Shown: piece after piece, positions 10,336 to 20,472 of the stretch
Layout of the letters: every line of letters begins with the position of its first letter
Numbering within the stretch: the first letter of the stretch is position 1
Source of the DNA: Smittium culicis
Taxonomy: Eukaryota > Kickxellomycota > Harpellomycetes > Harpellales > Legeriomycetaceae
Reading direction: 5' to 3'
DNA length: 26,702 bases
Assembly: GCA_001970855.1 (NCBI GenBank)
Contig: LSSN01000918.1
Coordinates: forward strand, 9,471 to 36,172
Translations under genes and position numbers: made by a program
The notes under the pieces: model-generated
Database searches by the model: none
Seen by the model: only the letters and a program-made list of their open reading frames with translations
Told to the model about the DNA's origin: nothing

Positions 10336-11010
10336 TTAGCTTAGCATTTGACCATACCCAGCAACATTCATCAACCCGCGTCGCTGCCCTTCGCCAGTTC
10401 TTGAGTATGAATATTTCCACGAAATGTACACCGTGCAGCCCAATATACTTGTCTGTTTCATCTTCACGCTAGTTCTGTACAGCTCCTCTGCAGCCTTGTA
10501 CATCGCGCTCAAGTTATTGTACTTGCTAGGGCACCCAACCGTCTGCAGCCGCGCGTGAACGTCCTTGCAGTTCTTTCCCAGAACAAAGTCCAGGTTACAT
10601 TGCCCGTGATCACACGTTCTGTATATAAAGCTGTACATGAACTGGACGTCTTCTGGACTAACTGGTTTAGGTATGTACGGCACTGGCCTGGGTATGCACT
10701 CCGCTTGTTTGCTCTCGCATTCGCCTGCGTCATCTCTGCACTTTTGCGCGTTCTGGATGCACCCTGGCCGCTGTTGTGCCGCGCACATATTGAAAACCGC
10801 TGCTGGCGGTATTTCGACGTAGTTGATTATTGAATCACTGTCCCCGTTGTTCGAATTTCTGCCTTTTACCTCCTGAATCCCTGGCTGTGGTGCTACTTTC
10901 ACGTTCTCCAAGTCATCCAAAATCGACCCTGAATTGCCGCCTTGCCCGTCTTGGCAACTTATACCCTTCAGTAACAGAACAACCACAATTTTAACTGTTA
11001 AAACCTTCAT
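10336..11010 (-). CDS. Secreted cysteine-rich protein, unknown function
   Basis: A single intronless ORF of 224 aa. The start at 11010 is followed by a clear signal peptide (MKVLTVKIVVVLLLKGISC, cleavage likely near residue 19-20). Next comes a Gly/Asn/Asp-rich spacer (20-65), then a region with ten cysteines at 76, 84, 91, 98, 105, 133, 138, 148, 160 and 192, enough for five disulfides. The first five are spaced 7-8 residues apart. A proline-rich link (RPVPYIPKPVSPED) separates the two Cys groups. One N-glycosylation sequon (NLS) lies near residue 166. GC content is far above the flanks, yet the neighbouring spacers are very AT-rich. I do not recognise the fold; an extracellular, wall-associated or host-interaction protein is inferred only from secretion and Cys content. 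A TATTTATA lies about 70 bases upstream. Confidence 0.78.
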   Translation of the reverse strand: MKVLTVKIVVVLLLKGISCQDGQGGNSGSILDDLENVKVAPQPGIQEVKGRNSNNGDSDSIINYVEIPPAAVFNMCAAQQRPGCIQNAQKCRDDAGECESKQAECIPRPVPYIPKPVSPEDVQFMYSFIYRTCDHGQCNLDFVLGKNCKDVHARLQTVGCPSKYNNLSAMYKAAEELYRTSVKMKQTSILGCTVYISWKYSYSRTGEGQRRGLMNVAGYGQMLS

Positions 11011-11630
11011 TAAAAAATTTGCTTGCCCTTTAATTTTTTTTCTCTGCTAATTTTTCAACTAGGCTTTTAAGCTATAAATAATATTGATTTATTTCTTGTA
11101 AATCATAACACTAATACAATAGTGATTTTGCAAAATTTATAAATTTATATTCCTGTATCTTATTTATATTCTATCCTTTCCTAATAACTAATAACTAAAT
11201 AAATCACTAAATTTATTCTGGAAAATTAAAATTTTATTTGTGGGTCCATTTATTATGCCTTTTATCCACTGGTTATACTCCATACTCTAGAATAAAATTA
11301 ATTTTATTTACTTGGTTCTAGACCTAGATTATGTGAGCTAAATAGTAGAACTCGACTCTATTCTAACTCTTTCATTCAAAGTAGAGTGAATTTGATCTAC
11401 CAAAGTTAATCAATTGCGTTAGTTTCAAATAATTTTATTTTTCGGCTCAGTCATTAATTGGTTTAAGATGTAGTTGCAGCAGATAATAAATTTGCTTAAA
11501 AGCATAAACGAATAAATAAATTAATAATTTTAAATAGAGCTTAACTATGTATGACTCGAATAAAAATCAAAATTGTAATTTGGATAAATAGTATAATTGC
11601 TTGGAATTATGAATTTATGATCAATAGCAT

Positions 11631-11643
11631 CCCCCCCCACCCC
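11631..11643. repeat. C-rich tract (C8-A-C4)
   Basis: A short C homopolymer interrupted by a single A in otherwise AT-rich sequence. It is one of four G/C tracts scattered in the window. Confidence 0.8.
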
Positions 11644-12297
11644 TCATGCTTTATTCAAACCTCTTAAATTTTTGTTGTACTTTATTCACTGTCTTGGGCA
11701 TATTTACCTAAAAAACTTATCGCCTTTATTTAAATTTTGTTTTATACATACACACTCTTATATTGGCGATTATTAACGAATGAACCACCATACAGTTTAA
11801 AACGCTACAGTGTATAAAATTACATATGAAATTAATATATAATATATCAAATTTTTGCTTTTTTTTTTTAACAAATAAAAATTTCATAATTAAATGAATA
11901 AATAGAAAAAAACCAATAATTATTTTTATATAGAAAAAAGTTTTAAATTTTTTCTAGAAATTTATACTGGGATTTTGTATTATTATTTTAATCTTTTATA
12001 ATAATTGTGCATATAAATAAAATAAGTAAAGTCAATTAATGAAACGGCTTGCTAAAAAGGTTTCCAACCTAGGAACGTTAGCAAAATTAAATCAATCATA
12101 CATCAAATTGTGTCATAATATTCAAATTATCTTTTATAACGTATTTATTGAAATTATTATTCTATATACTTTTAAACTTTAATAGTATATTTTTATTTAT
12201 TAAAATTTTGTAAGTTACAAGTTTATTCGTTTTAACTATCGCTATATAAAGGTCTTTTATACATTCTAGAATAGCTTTTAATTCTAAAAAAAACAAA

Positions 12298-12321
12298 TAA
12301 TAATAATAATAATAATAATAA
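12298..12321. repeat. (TAA)8 microsatellite
   Basis: Eight perfect TAA triplets between an A-rich run and ACAGATC. It lies in non-coding sequence upstream of the NAD kinase gene. Confidence 0.9.
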
Positions 12322-13211
12322 CAGATCTATCTAACCTTGTTACATTCTCTTTTACAAAATAAAAATGAATTCTTACATTTTTTTTACACCGTTTATATTA
12401 TGCATATGACGCACATAATAGTATCTATAGATTATTTACCTAAGAAAAATTCTTTTCATGTTTTTTTTTCTAGAGCTCTAAATAATTTTACGAGTTGAAA
12501 AAATTCTATAATAGCTAGAAAACACTTATTAAAAAAAAGTGTATTTTTAGTGTCTTGATAGATACTTTCATTAACTACTTATAAACGCCAAAGTGAATAA
12601 ATAAATCTTTGGAGAATCAAATTATAATTTTAATAATAAAAACAGATTTTAGCAGGCTTTTAATGAACTAAGTCGCGTAAATGGTGAATCTTCAAATGGA
12701 CAAAAATGATCTACGATCTACTTGTCTGCGAAATTGAAAAAAAATTCGTTGGAATGGTAAGGGTTTTTATAAGTTTTGGCATCCAAAGCTGTGAATCTGA
12801 GCATAAAATGAAGATAAGATTAAGTACAGGCTTATTATTAAGCTCCTAAAAAGCTCCCGTGAGTCAGGGCCAGTAAAAACACAGAAATCAAGAAATGTCA
12901 TCTATTTAGGTTTATGACTAATCATTACGGATTGGCTGAATCTCTTAACTTAACCTTTCACTAATAAGTTTTATTTTTTTTAAATTTTGATCTTTTTCAG
13001 CGGTCTCGAAAAATTATCGGCGTTTTTCATTTGTGCCTAGCTTTAAATATATTAGCCTCAGCCCCAAACCTTCCCCTTATTTCGCCGACGTTCTTTCTCT
13101 AACATCCTAACAAGCAAACCATAAAATACTCAAATCTGTTCCTTCTACCATATTTACCTTAATAAACCACTGTCACATAATTTCGCTTTTCGTGTAGTTC
13201 TTTTGCACAAC

Positions 13212-15248
13212 ATGTCTTTATTAGCTTCACGCTTGCTCAGACCAAAAATTTGCAAAAATAGTCTTTTTTCTAAACAATCTATCTCATCTTTCACCTCAAA
13301 ATATGAATTTTCGAAGCCTGTACTAAATAACTTCCCTGGCGCTTTCCCTGCTCCCGCAATTAGATTTGTTTCAAGAAACTCTCTATCTGAACCTCTTCAG
13401 CAATTCCATGATAACGTGTATTTTTTTTTTAAAAAATGGATATTTAATTTTTAAGAATATCTTGCTTTAACCCCTCCCCCTTCTCACTAATTCCTCTTTT
13501 ACACTCACATCACATAGATATCCCGACTATTCCTCAAAATTATTCCGCGATAGCTGGGAAAATGGAGTACCTAAATCAACCTTGGTAGTGTTGAAATCTG
13601 GCGTTGACAAAACTATAAATGCATTAAAGAATTTAGCAAAGTAAATTTAATTTCAAATTATATTCCACATAGAATATTCGTTAAAAATAAAAAATAAAAT
13701 TCCTTCATATTAGATGGCTTAACAAAGAACACCCCACTATTAAAATATACGTCGAATCGCCTGTTTACTCTAAAGTTTCTGACTCTAAATTTGAATTTAC
13801 CGTTTTTAACCCTGGTACTTATAAGAGCTAAATTTATACCCCCATCCTTCCCTTATGAACTCTGCATACATATCTTACTCATAAGGAAATTGTGGATAAC
13901 GCTAATTGTGCTTATTCATTTTTAGATCAAGATACATCTTTAATCGACTTCATCATAACCCTTGGCGGAGATGGAACTCTTTTAAAAACCTCCTCGCTGT
14001 TCCAGGAATCCGTTCCACCCGTACTATCCTTTTCCATGGGAACCCTAGGCTTCCTTCTGCCTTTTGGTACTTTAATTTTTGATCCCTTACTGCCAAAAAG
14101 ATTTTATAATTAACATTTACTATTTGTATTAGATTTCCATAATTTTAAAACTGTAATTCAATCTTTTATAACCGGAAAGTTCTATATACTGCAGCGAATG
14201 AGGTTGCATTTTAATGTGTATAAACAAAACGGCGAAATGATATATTACCGTAAGCGCATAAGAATTATTATTTACTTTACATAATCCTAAACTCATTCTA
14301 TCTTCTTTTCTTTTTTTTTACCAATTTAGCTACTTCCGAAGCTATGAATGAAGTAACCGTTCATAGAGGCCATTATGAACATTTAAGTACCCTTAATTGC
14401 TATATCGATAACCGAATTCTTACATCTGTAGTAGCAGACGGGTAATCAATATAACTCTCTCGACTTTTAAATTTACTGCACATTCAAACATATATATATA
14501 TTACAATAATAGTCGGCTGCTGATCTACTATTTTAAAACTTTGTATTATTAGACTCGTGGCCTCAACTCCTTCTGGTTCAACCGCGTATTCCCTTTCTGC
14601 AGGTAACCTGCTAATCCTCTAAATATTCTTTAAAAAAAAATAACAACATTTTTTCAACCGCTCTACTTTACTAATAATTAATTTAACCTAATATATAATC
14701 TTTTTTTCAGGCGGCCCAATTATGCACCCAGCTCTAGAAAGTATCGTGCTGACTCCTATTTGTCCTAGATCTTTATCTTTCAGATCAGTAGTTCTGCCAA
14801 ATGACCTTGAAATCAAATTAGAGGTAATTAGATGCTTGTTACTTATTTAAACATTTGATTTACACCACTTTTATACTATTTTTTTTTGAAGTATATACAA
14901 AATACCACTTTATCTTCTTTTTCTTTTGTCAATCCGTAGCTCTCTGAAACTAGCCGTGGCTACTCAACGATATTATGTGATGGTATTTACATAGGGAAAT
15001 TGGGATTTGGCGACTATATAATTGTAAGAAATCTTCCTGAAATATTTTTTTTTATAATGTAAAAAAACATTTTTTCGAGTTTGCATATACTGGATTAAAA
15101 TACTTTTTTTTTTTGCTAGGTTAAAAGCTCCAAATACCCGATACCATGTGTAACATTGAATGCAACTAGGATTAACTGGGTTCATAAAGTTAACCAAATG
15201 TTGAAATTTAACCAAACTTTTAGCTCAGCAGATTTTAAAAGAATATAA
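13212..15248 (+). CDS. NAD kinase, probably mitochondrial (Pos5-like)
   Basis: NAD kinase phosphorylates NAD(H) to NADP(H). Exons: 13212-13417, 13518-13640, 13714-13801, 13886-14066, 14133-14249, 14330-14441, 14553-14602, 14711-14823, 14940-15023, 15120-15248, giving about 400 aa. The GGDGT nucleotide-binding motif is at 166-170 (ITLGGDGTLL), then PPVLSFSMGTLGF, NEVTVHRG (Asn245-Glu246), ADGL and TPSGSTAYSLSAGGP (281 on), and a C-terminal TRINW matching the end of fungal enzymes. The first ~35 residues are rich in Ser, Leu, Lys, Arg and almost lack acidic residues (MSLLASRLLRPKICKNSLFS), a typical mitochondrial presequence. One oddity: at exon 3 the attractive donor GTACTT at 13815 gives a frame break with exon 4, so I used GTTTTT at 13802. 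Family call is firm; that junction is not. Assignment to the mitochondrial type rests on the N-terminus. Confidence 0.93.
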
Positions 15249-18200
15249 GTGATAATAAATTTCGATTTTTTATTTAATTTTATCCGTCGAAGAACTTTTA
15301 ATTTATTTACTTTGAAAAAAAGATAAAAAAAGTCCTAATATCTAATCTCACCCTAAAGAAAGTTATATATTCCTTGGCTTTTCTAGTTTTTATAATTCGA
15401 ATAAACTTGAAAACTGATACATCTTTTTTTTTCCTCATTCAATTAAAGCTAATCTTGAAACCCAATTGACTGGAGGATCCATAGTATGCAAATTAACTAA
15501 GCAGGAAGTATCAGAAGGAAAAAAATGGGGCACGATATTTCGGCTTTAAAAGTTCTTCATCTTACGATATTTCATGTATTATTTTTTTTTTTTGTGTTAT
15601 GTGGAAAAAAAAAATTGTGTGCATGCAATTTTTTTTAAGGGCAGGTAAGTAATGTATCGATATGACCTATTTATTCGCCATAGTAATATTTCAATTATGA
15701 CTTTAAGATATCTGAAGGATGGCAGGATATATATTGAAAAAATAAATAAAAAACATACAATCACAGACTCCGTCGTACCTAAATACGTACATATAATAAG
15801 GGTCAATAAATAGGATATAATAGTATTGCTAAGTTTAAAGTATCAAGATACTAAAAAAACAAAGTATAAATCGTTACGTTTTAACGAACTTGAAATACGC
15901 ATTATTATTATATTCACACATAAGTTATTTTTTATTCCAAATTAATATGAACGATATAATTATGTCAAGCTGTTTGGCTTGACTATCATCTAGCCCATTT
16001 CTTTATTAAACCAATTCAATAAAAAAAATTTAGGTATTTTTGTACTAAGAATTTCGGATTAATAAACATTTTAGTTTTTTCTTAGACGGTTGTATCATGA
16101 GTTTAATGAAAATATGAAGAGGAGCTTTTACCTTTTGAAACAATGTGGAATTTATATAAGATATTAGATACAGAGTTAAGTGCATATCTTTAACAACAAA
16201 GAATACGTCTGTTCTCATACTGATATTACAAAATCCGTTTTTTTTCAGAATTTTAATTCGCGAATCTATAACTATGTTAGTTTACCGTGACGAGGCTATG
16301 GCACTCGATTACTGCGAATAAATATGAAACCTTGCTAGCTGAGATAGTTACTGATTTTTCATAAATGCGTTTGAGAAGAGGGACTACGTATCGAAAGCGA
16401 CTAAAAAAATTTTTTGGAACGCTTTTTTAGTTATCTACTTGGCACAAATTGAATAAAATATTGTTTTATTTTAATACAGTTGATAATATAATACACTTAT
16501 AGCATACAATTGGATTTTAGTATACGATAAAATGCAACTATTGCAGATACTCTAAAATTATATACAAGGCGGGAAAAAAATCTAGCCTCTAAATGCAAAA
16601 TGACGCTAGTTTACTTCATTTAACTGGCATTTATCTACCTTTTTCCAGACTTCATAAGTTTGCCCCTACTAATTTAAAAGAGATCAAAAGTTTTATTTTA
16701 AAACAATGGATTTTTTTTTTTTACTAACAATCAAATTTCTTGAAATAAAAAAATGTTCCAATTTTAACTTGTATACTAATACCTGTTAACTCGCTAATAA
16801 CCTATTTAGTTTTATAGCTCATTCTAATATTTGTGATATAACAATGTTTTATTACAACACCGTGTTGAATCTATATATTTATCTTTTGTTAGTTGTATTT
16901 TTTTTTTTTTGAAAGGAATTAAAGTCTCAAAAATGGAACATATTACTAAGCCATCCCTCAATTTTTTTTTGTGGTTAATTATTTATTAAAGCACAAGTGG
17001 TATATCATGCTTATTGTCCTAATAATAACTTCACGGATATAAGGCAAGTTGAGATATACGATAGTTTGAATTCAATCACGTAACTTTTGGTGAAACTTTA
17101 TAATACAACTTTGACCAAGCGCAATTTCATTTCTGTTCATCAATGCAGTCCAATTTAAAAAATTTCCAAGCTGAAGTGATTTTTTAAAGTGGCGAGATTT
17201 ATAAATTAAATCTTAAATAGTCTTATACAAGAGCATAGCGACAGAAAATTTCATATTTACAGTAAATTTAAATAAGCAAAAAAGCTCTATTAAATTTAAA
17301 TATATTGAATTTTTTGTATTTAATCCGATTTTTTCTTTAATGATCAGGGTGTCAGATTAAATGAATTGTGCTTTGATTTTATTGCTTATTGAGTATTTAA
17401 GTAATATTATACTTTTATTAAACGGCTAGGCTATATTTTTGAATCATTAGAATTTCTTTTTTGAAATCCAACATAGTTAATTATCCAACCTAAAATGAAA
17501 AATAAAAAACAAACTTTTAATTTTAAACTTGATCAATTTCTCGTTTATTACAAGTAATGTGTAGTATATGCTAAATCAAGTCATCTTTTTTTTTTGAAGC
17601 AAGTGTATATAAATGATTACTTAATAAATACAATTGGAAGCTTATAATAGTGTATATTTTTGACATATCTTATTACTGAAGACTTGAAGCAGTAAAAAAA
17701 AAGATGGTGAAACCTTAATATTTTCTAGATGTGCTAGGTTATGTGCAAACGCTTTTAATGTATCTAAAATGGAAATTATAGTTATTTTTTTGCTATAGTT
17801 CAAAGATTTAGACTCTATATTAAAAAAAAAAACTATAATAATAGAACGAGAAAGACTGTTTGTGGGTATTTAAATTTATCAATGTTAAAACTTGAAGTTA
17901 GAATATCAGAAAAAAATAACACATAAATTCAATATCAGATTACTTGAGGAATAAGGTAGGTATTAAGCAGGTTTTAGTAGAGGTATTGTGTTTTAATGAA
18001 ATTTTTAACTATAGTAATAATTATATTATATTATATTTATATATATATTGATGATATTGTGTGAAAATTTATAATAAAATTAGTGATAATAACAATAGTA
18101 TGATACTGAAATAAGAGTAGTTTTATTTTGTAAATACGCAGAGTGTTTGAGTATAACTGGTGGTGATGCGATGGTTGGATTGCAGTATCCGTAGGGATGG

Positions 18201-18627
18201 GCTGTTATATTTGAGATGCGGATAAAAGCTCTGGAGACATTCGATCTTGATCTTTACATCATTTAAGGCTGTAATAAGAAGAGATAGTAACTGATCCGAT
18301 ATGATTTCATTGGTAAAAGATAGGATTGATTAGACACGGTAAAGAAGATCGGCTCAAAATGAAAAACATTTTGATTTGAGATAATAATTGCTGAAGGAGA
18401 ACAAAGTATAAATTTTAATTAATCTCGAGCTTGAATTACGGATTATATAGCAAAGGGTGATTTTGGGTAAAATACTTCCTGATACAATTCATAGAATTGG
18501 CCAAATATTCTATTTTTTGGTTAACGGGAGACGTGTTGGCTTGCTATTGACATTTTTTGATCACAGAGAAATAAAGTTTAAGGCTTTTTTTATAACTTGG
18601 AGGACGAATTGATGGGCGAGGAAAAAA
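15249..18627. other. Long intergenic region between convergent genes
   Basis: About 3.4 kb between the 3' ends of the NAD kinase and ferredoxin genes. Apart from the exon-like fragment at 15448-15549 it is AT-rich with many T8-T14 runs and stops in every frame. From about 18130 to 18560 the GC content rises and several frames on both strands stay open for 40-50 codons, but none joins into a convincing gene. A minus-strand stretch ending at about 18125 (IKIECLQSFYPHLKYNSP) is the best candidate and remains unassigned. Confidence 0.45.
15448..15549 (+). pseudogene. Orphan exon-like fragment, CS-domain-like?
   Basis: A 33-codon plus-strand frame ending in TAA reads ANLETQLTGGSIVCKLTKQE then VSEGKKWGTIFRL. 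It follows a T-rich tract and an AG (AATTAAAG) that could serve as splice acceptor. The hydrophobic strand SIVCKLTK and the pattern GKKWGTIF recall the end of CS/p23-type domains such as CacyBP or NudC. No upstream exon could be found in the 200 bases after the NAD kinase stop, so it is either the stranded last exon of a lost gene or chance. The resemblance is weak. Confidence 0.22.
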
Positions 18628-19213
18628 TTATTGTAAGGAGTTCCTGGGGATAAAAATCTGGGCTCCGTCAAGTTCGGAAGAAACGGTGATTTGACAGCAT
18701 AATCTCGAGCTTCCAGGAACATATACATCAGCTATGCCCGAAGCCAGATCAAAAATATCACATTCTTCTTCAGTAGGTTCGCCGACTATTTGGTAAGACT
18801 TCTTGTCTAGGTGAACATGGCATGAGTTACAAACTTTTTTTCCTTCACAGATACCTAAAATCATAGAAAAATCAAAACCAAAATTCGATTTAGTACATGT
18901 ATAAATTGCTGTAAAAAAATTTAACGTAATTTTATAAGTGTAAATATGATAAATAGTAATATAAGATTGGGATATTACCAGCTATTCCGACGTTAGATTT
19001 TTTAGCTTCAAACAATAATGTCTTCCCTACAGCAGCTTCAAAATCATACTTGTCTTTCTCTGAGTAAAAAGTGAGTTTTATTTTCTTTGGAGAATCAACT
19101 ACAGTTGATAAGTTCCTGCTATTAGTAGTAGCTCTATATAAGGAGCTATAAATGGATGGGCTACAAACTTTTGTTAAATGGCGAGATATATTAGTCTTGG
19201 ATAAAATACTCAT
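18628..19213 (-). CDS. YAH1: Mitochondrial [2Fe-2S] ferredoxin, Yah1/adrenodoxin type
   Basis: This electron carrier passes electrons from ferredoxin reductase to the mitochondrial iron-sulfur cluster assembly machinery. Exons 19213-18979 and 18854-18628 join at phase 1 through a 124-nt GTAATA..TAG intron, giving 153 aa. Residues 1-40 form a presequence rich in Ser, Arg, Thr with no acidic residue before Asp40. The ferredoxin fold follows: KIKLTFYSEKDKYDFEAAVG, then Cys81-X5-Cys87-X2-Cys90 (CEGKKVCNSCHV), then EPTEEECDIFDLASGIAD, then SRLCCQI with the fourth ligand Cys132. The spacing from the third to the fourth ligand is 41 residues instead of the usual 36, because of about five extra residues (VYVPG) between IAD and SRL. 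The residue before Cys132, normally Gly, is also Cys. The insert does not remove a known ligand, so the protein is probably functional. Confidence 0.95.
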
Positions 19214-20024
19214 TTTTTATAGCGTATTATAATAGGATGATTTCTATTTTAGCGAAATAGACTAAATACAATTATTGATCCTATGCTTAAATGTAGAAAT
19301 AAAGATATTTAATAAAAAAATGATAGGGAAACCGGAGTTTAGTTAAAAACAGTTAAAACTAATTAAAAAATGATATGTAGTAAACACTAAAGATCTTGTT
19401 AAAAAAAAGGGATTGTGAACTGTGCTTCTACTACAATAAGAATTTATTATGGAGAATACAAAGGTTTTTATACTGTTCTTTTTTTTTATTTTTGGCACAT
19501 GAACTTGAACTTCACAGCGTTTAGGGGCATGGCTAAATTGGCTTTTTCTCTACTAGCAATATCAAGCATTTGATATGGTATTATTCGTCTCCACAGCAAT
19601 TTTCTCACCTTAGCCCTTCTAAATTAATATGAGCCTGAGAATAATGGTAGGGTCTGTGGCCAATAAATCACAGAATCAGCTTCCAATGGATTTATTTATT
19701 TATTTTCATTATAATTGCAGAAAAATACATAATATTCCTACAACTTGCCCTATTTTTATCAAGAAAATTATGTAAATTTCAGCATAAAAGTAACCAAATT
19801 ATCAACAAAAGGCACCGCAATTTAGCCTTTTATGGACTGAGACTAACCCTTATCAACAACTTTGGCTTAATAAAAAAATGTTACGTAAATTAGTTATTTT
19901 GAAACACTATTTTATTGAGCAAGAAAAAGGCTAATAATATACGAATATTTCTTAATTATTTATTTAGGAGCATCTCATGTTTTTCCAGCAAATAGAATAG
20001 AATAAAAAACGCTTGTATTGTACA
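19214..20024. other. Intergenic, no gene seen
   Basis: No supported coding frame. It contains the upstream region of the ferredoxin gene (minus strand, ATG at 19213) and the 3' flank of the small gene beyond it. Composition is AT-rich with a slightly richer patch at 19500-19680 that has no open frame of note. Confidence 0.5.
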
Positions 20025-20472
20025 TCAAAAGAAATGTAGCAAATCAGCAGCACATAATCCTGTAACTTTCTCAGGAGTTCGCCCCTTATCTCTTTTTTGA
20101 CAGATTTTTCTGACAATTAAATTCAGCCCTTCCTTCTTTATTGCTGCACTTTTATCGCAATTGCGTCTGGCACCGAATTCTGTGAGAAAATTGAGAAATA
20201 TCATTTTACTTGCTTCGATTTAATCGTTTCAATATTTCTATTTACTAGCTTCTTTTAATACAGGTATTTGCCACTCCTTCGTGATTGTCTTCTATTTGCT
20301 GGACCATACCTTTCCGCCCAATAGATGAATTAATTATTTCGTGTAACGTGACTGATTGAATTGCAACCTGAATTCCGCTGTAATTTCTTTTGCAAAGCTT
20401 CCCCCTCTTGAACATATCTGATAAATAAAGCTGTAAATTAGTTTTTTCATTAAAAATCTCATATTCGTCCAT
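20025..20472 (-). CDS. Probable two-exon small gene, 105 aa, unknown
   Basis: Exon 1 is 20472-20310 (ATG to a GTATGG donor) and exon 2 is 20179-20025 (after TTTTCTCACAG), joined at phase 1 into 105 codons plus stop; the intron is 130 nt. Exon 1 reads MDEYEIFNEKTNLQLYLSDM and exon 2 KSAAIKKEGLNLIVRKICQK with the end CAADLLHFF. The product is predicted soluble, largely helical, slightly basic, with no signal peptide or membrane segment. Both exons have protein-like composition, and the frame fits only when spliced; reading through exon 1 gives a stop 21 codons later. I do not recognise the family. The short length and helical C-terminus ending in an aromatic pair loosely recall small histone-fold kinetochore proteins, but this is not supported by a motif. 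It is co-directional with the ferredoxin gene, 811 bases away. Confidence 0.45.

Larger units (their letters stand above)
11011..13211. other. Long AT-rich intergenic region
   Basis: About 2.2 kb without a supported gene. It holds a C-rich tract (11631-11643), a (TAA)8 microsatellite (12298-12321) and many poly-A/T runs. From about 13000 the plus strand becomes pyrimidine-rich (CCCCAAACCTTCCCCTTA and similar), which probably marks the promoter and 5' leader of the NAD kinase gene. Confidence 0.5.

Noticed and set aside
10555..10833. Plus-strand ORFs opposite the secreted-protein gene
   Set aside because: Open only because the real minus-strand gene is GC-rich; the minus-strand frame has the signal peptide and the ordered cysteines.
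15597..15806. 69-codon minus-strand ORF with hydrophobic start
   Set aside because: Low-complexity, begins and ends in poly-A/T tracts, with no family resemblance.
18696..18712. A 17-nt intron inside ferredoxin exon 2 (GT...AG) that would remove the insert
   Set aside because: Far too short to be spliced, and its removal would shift the frame.
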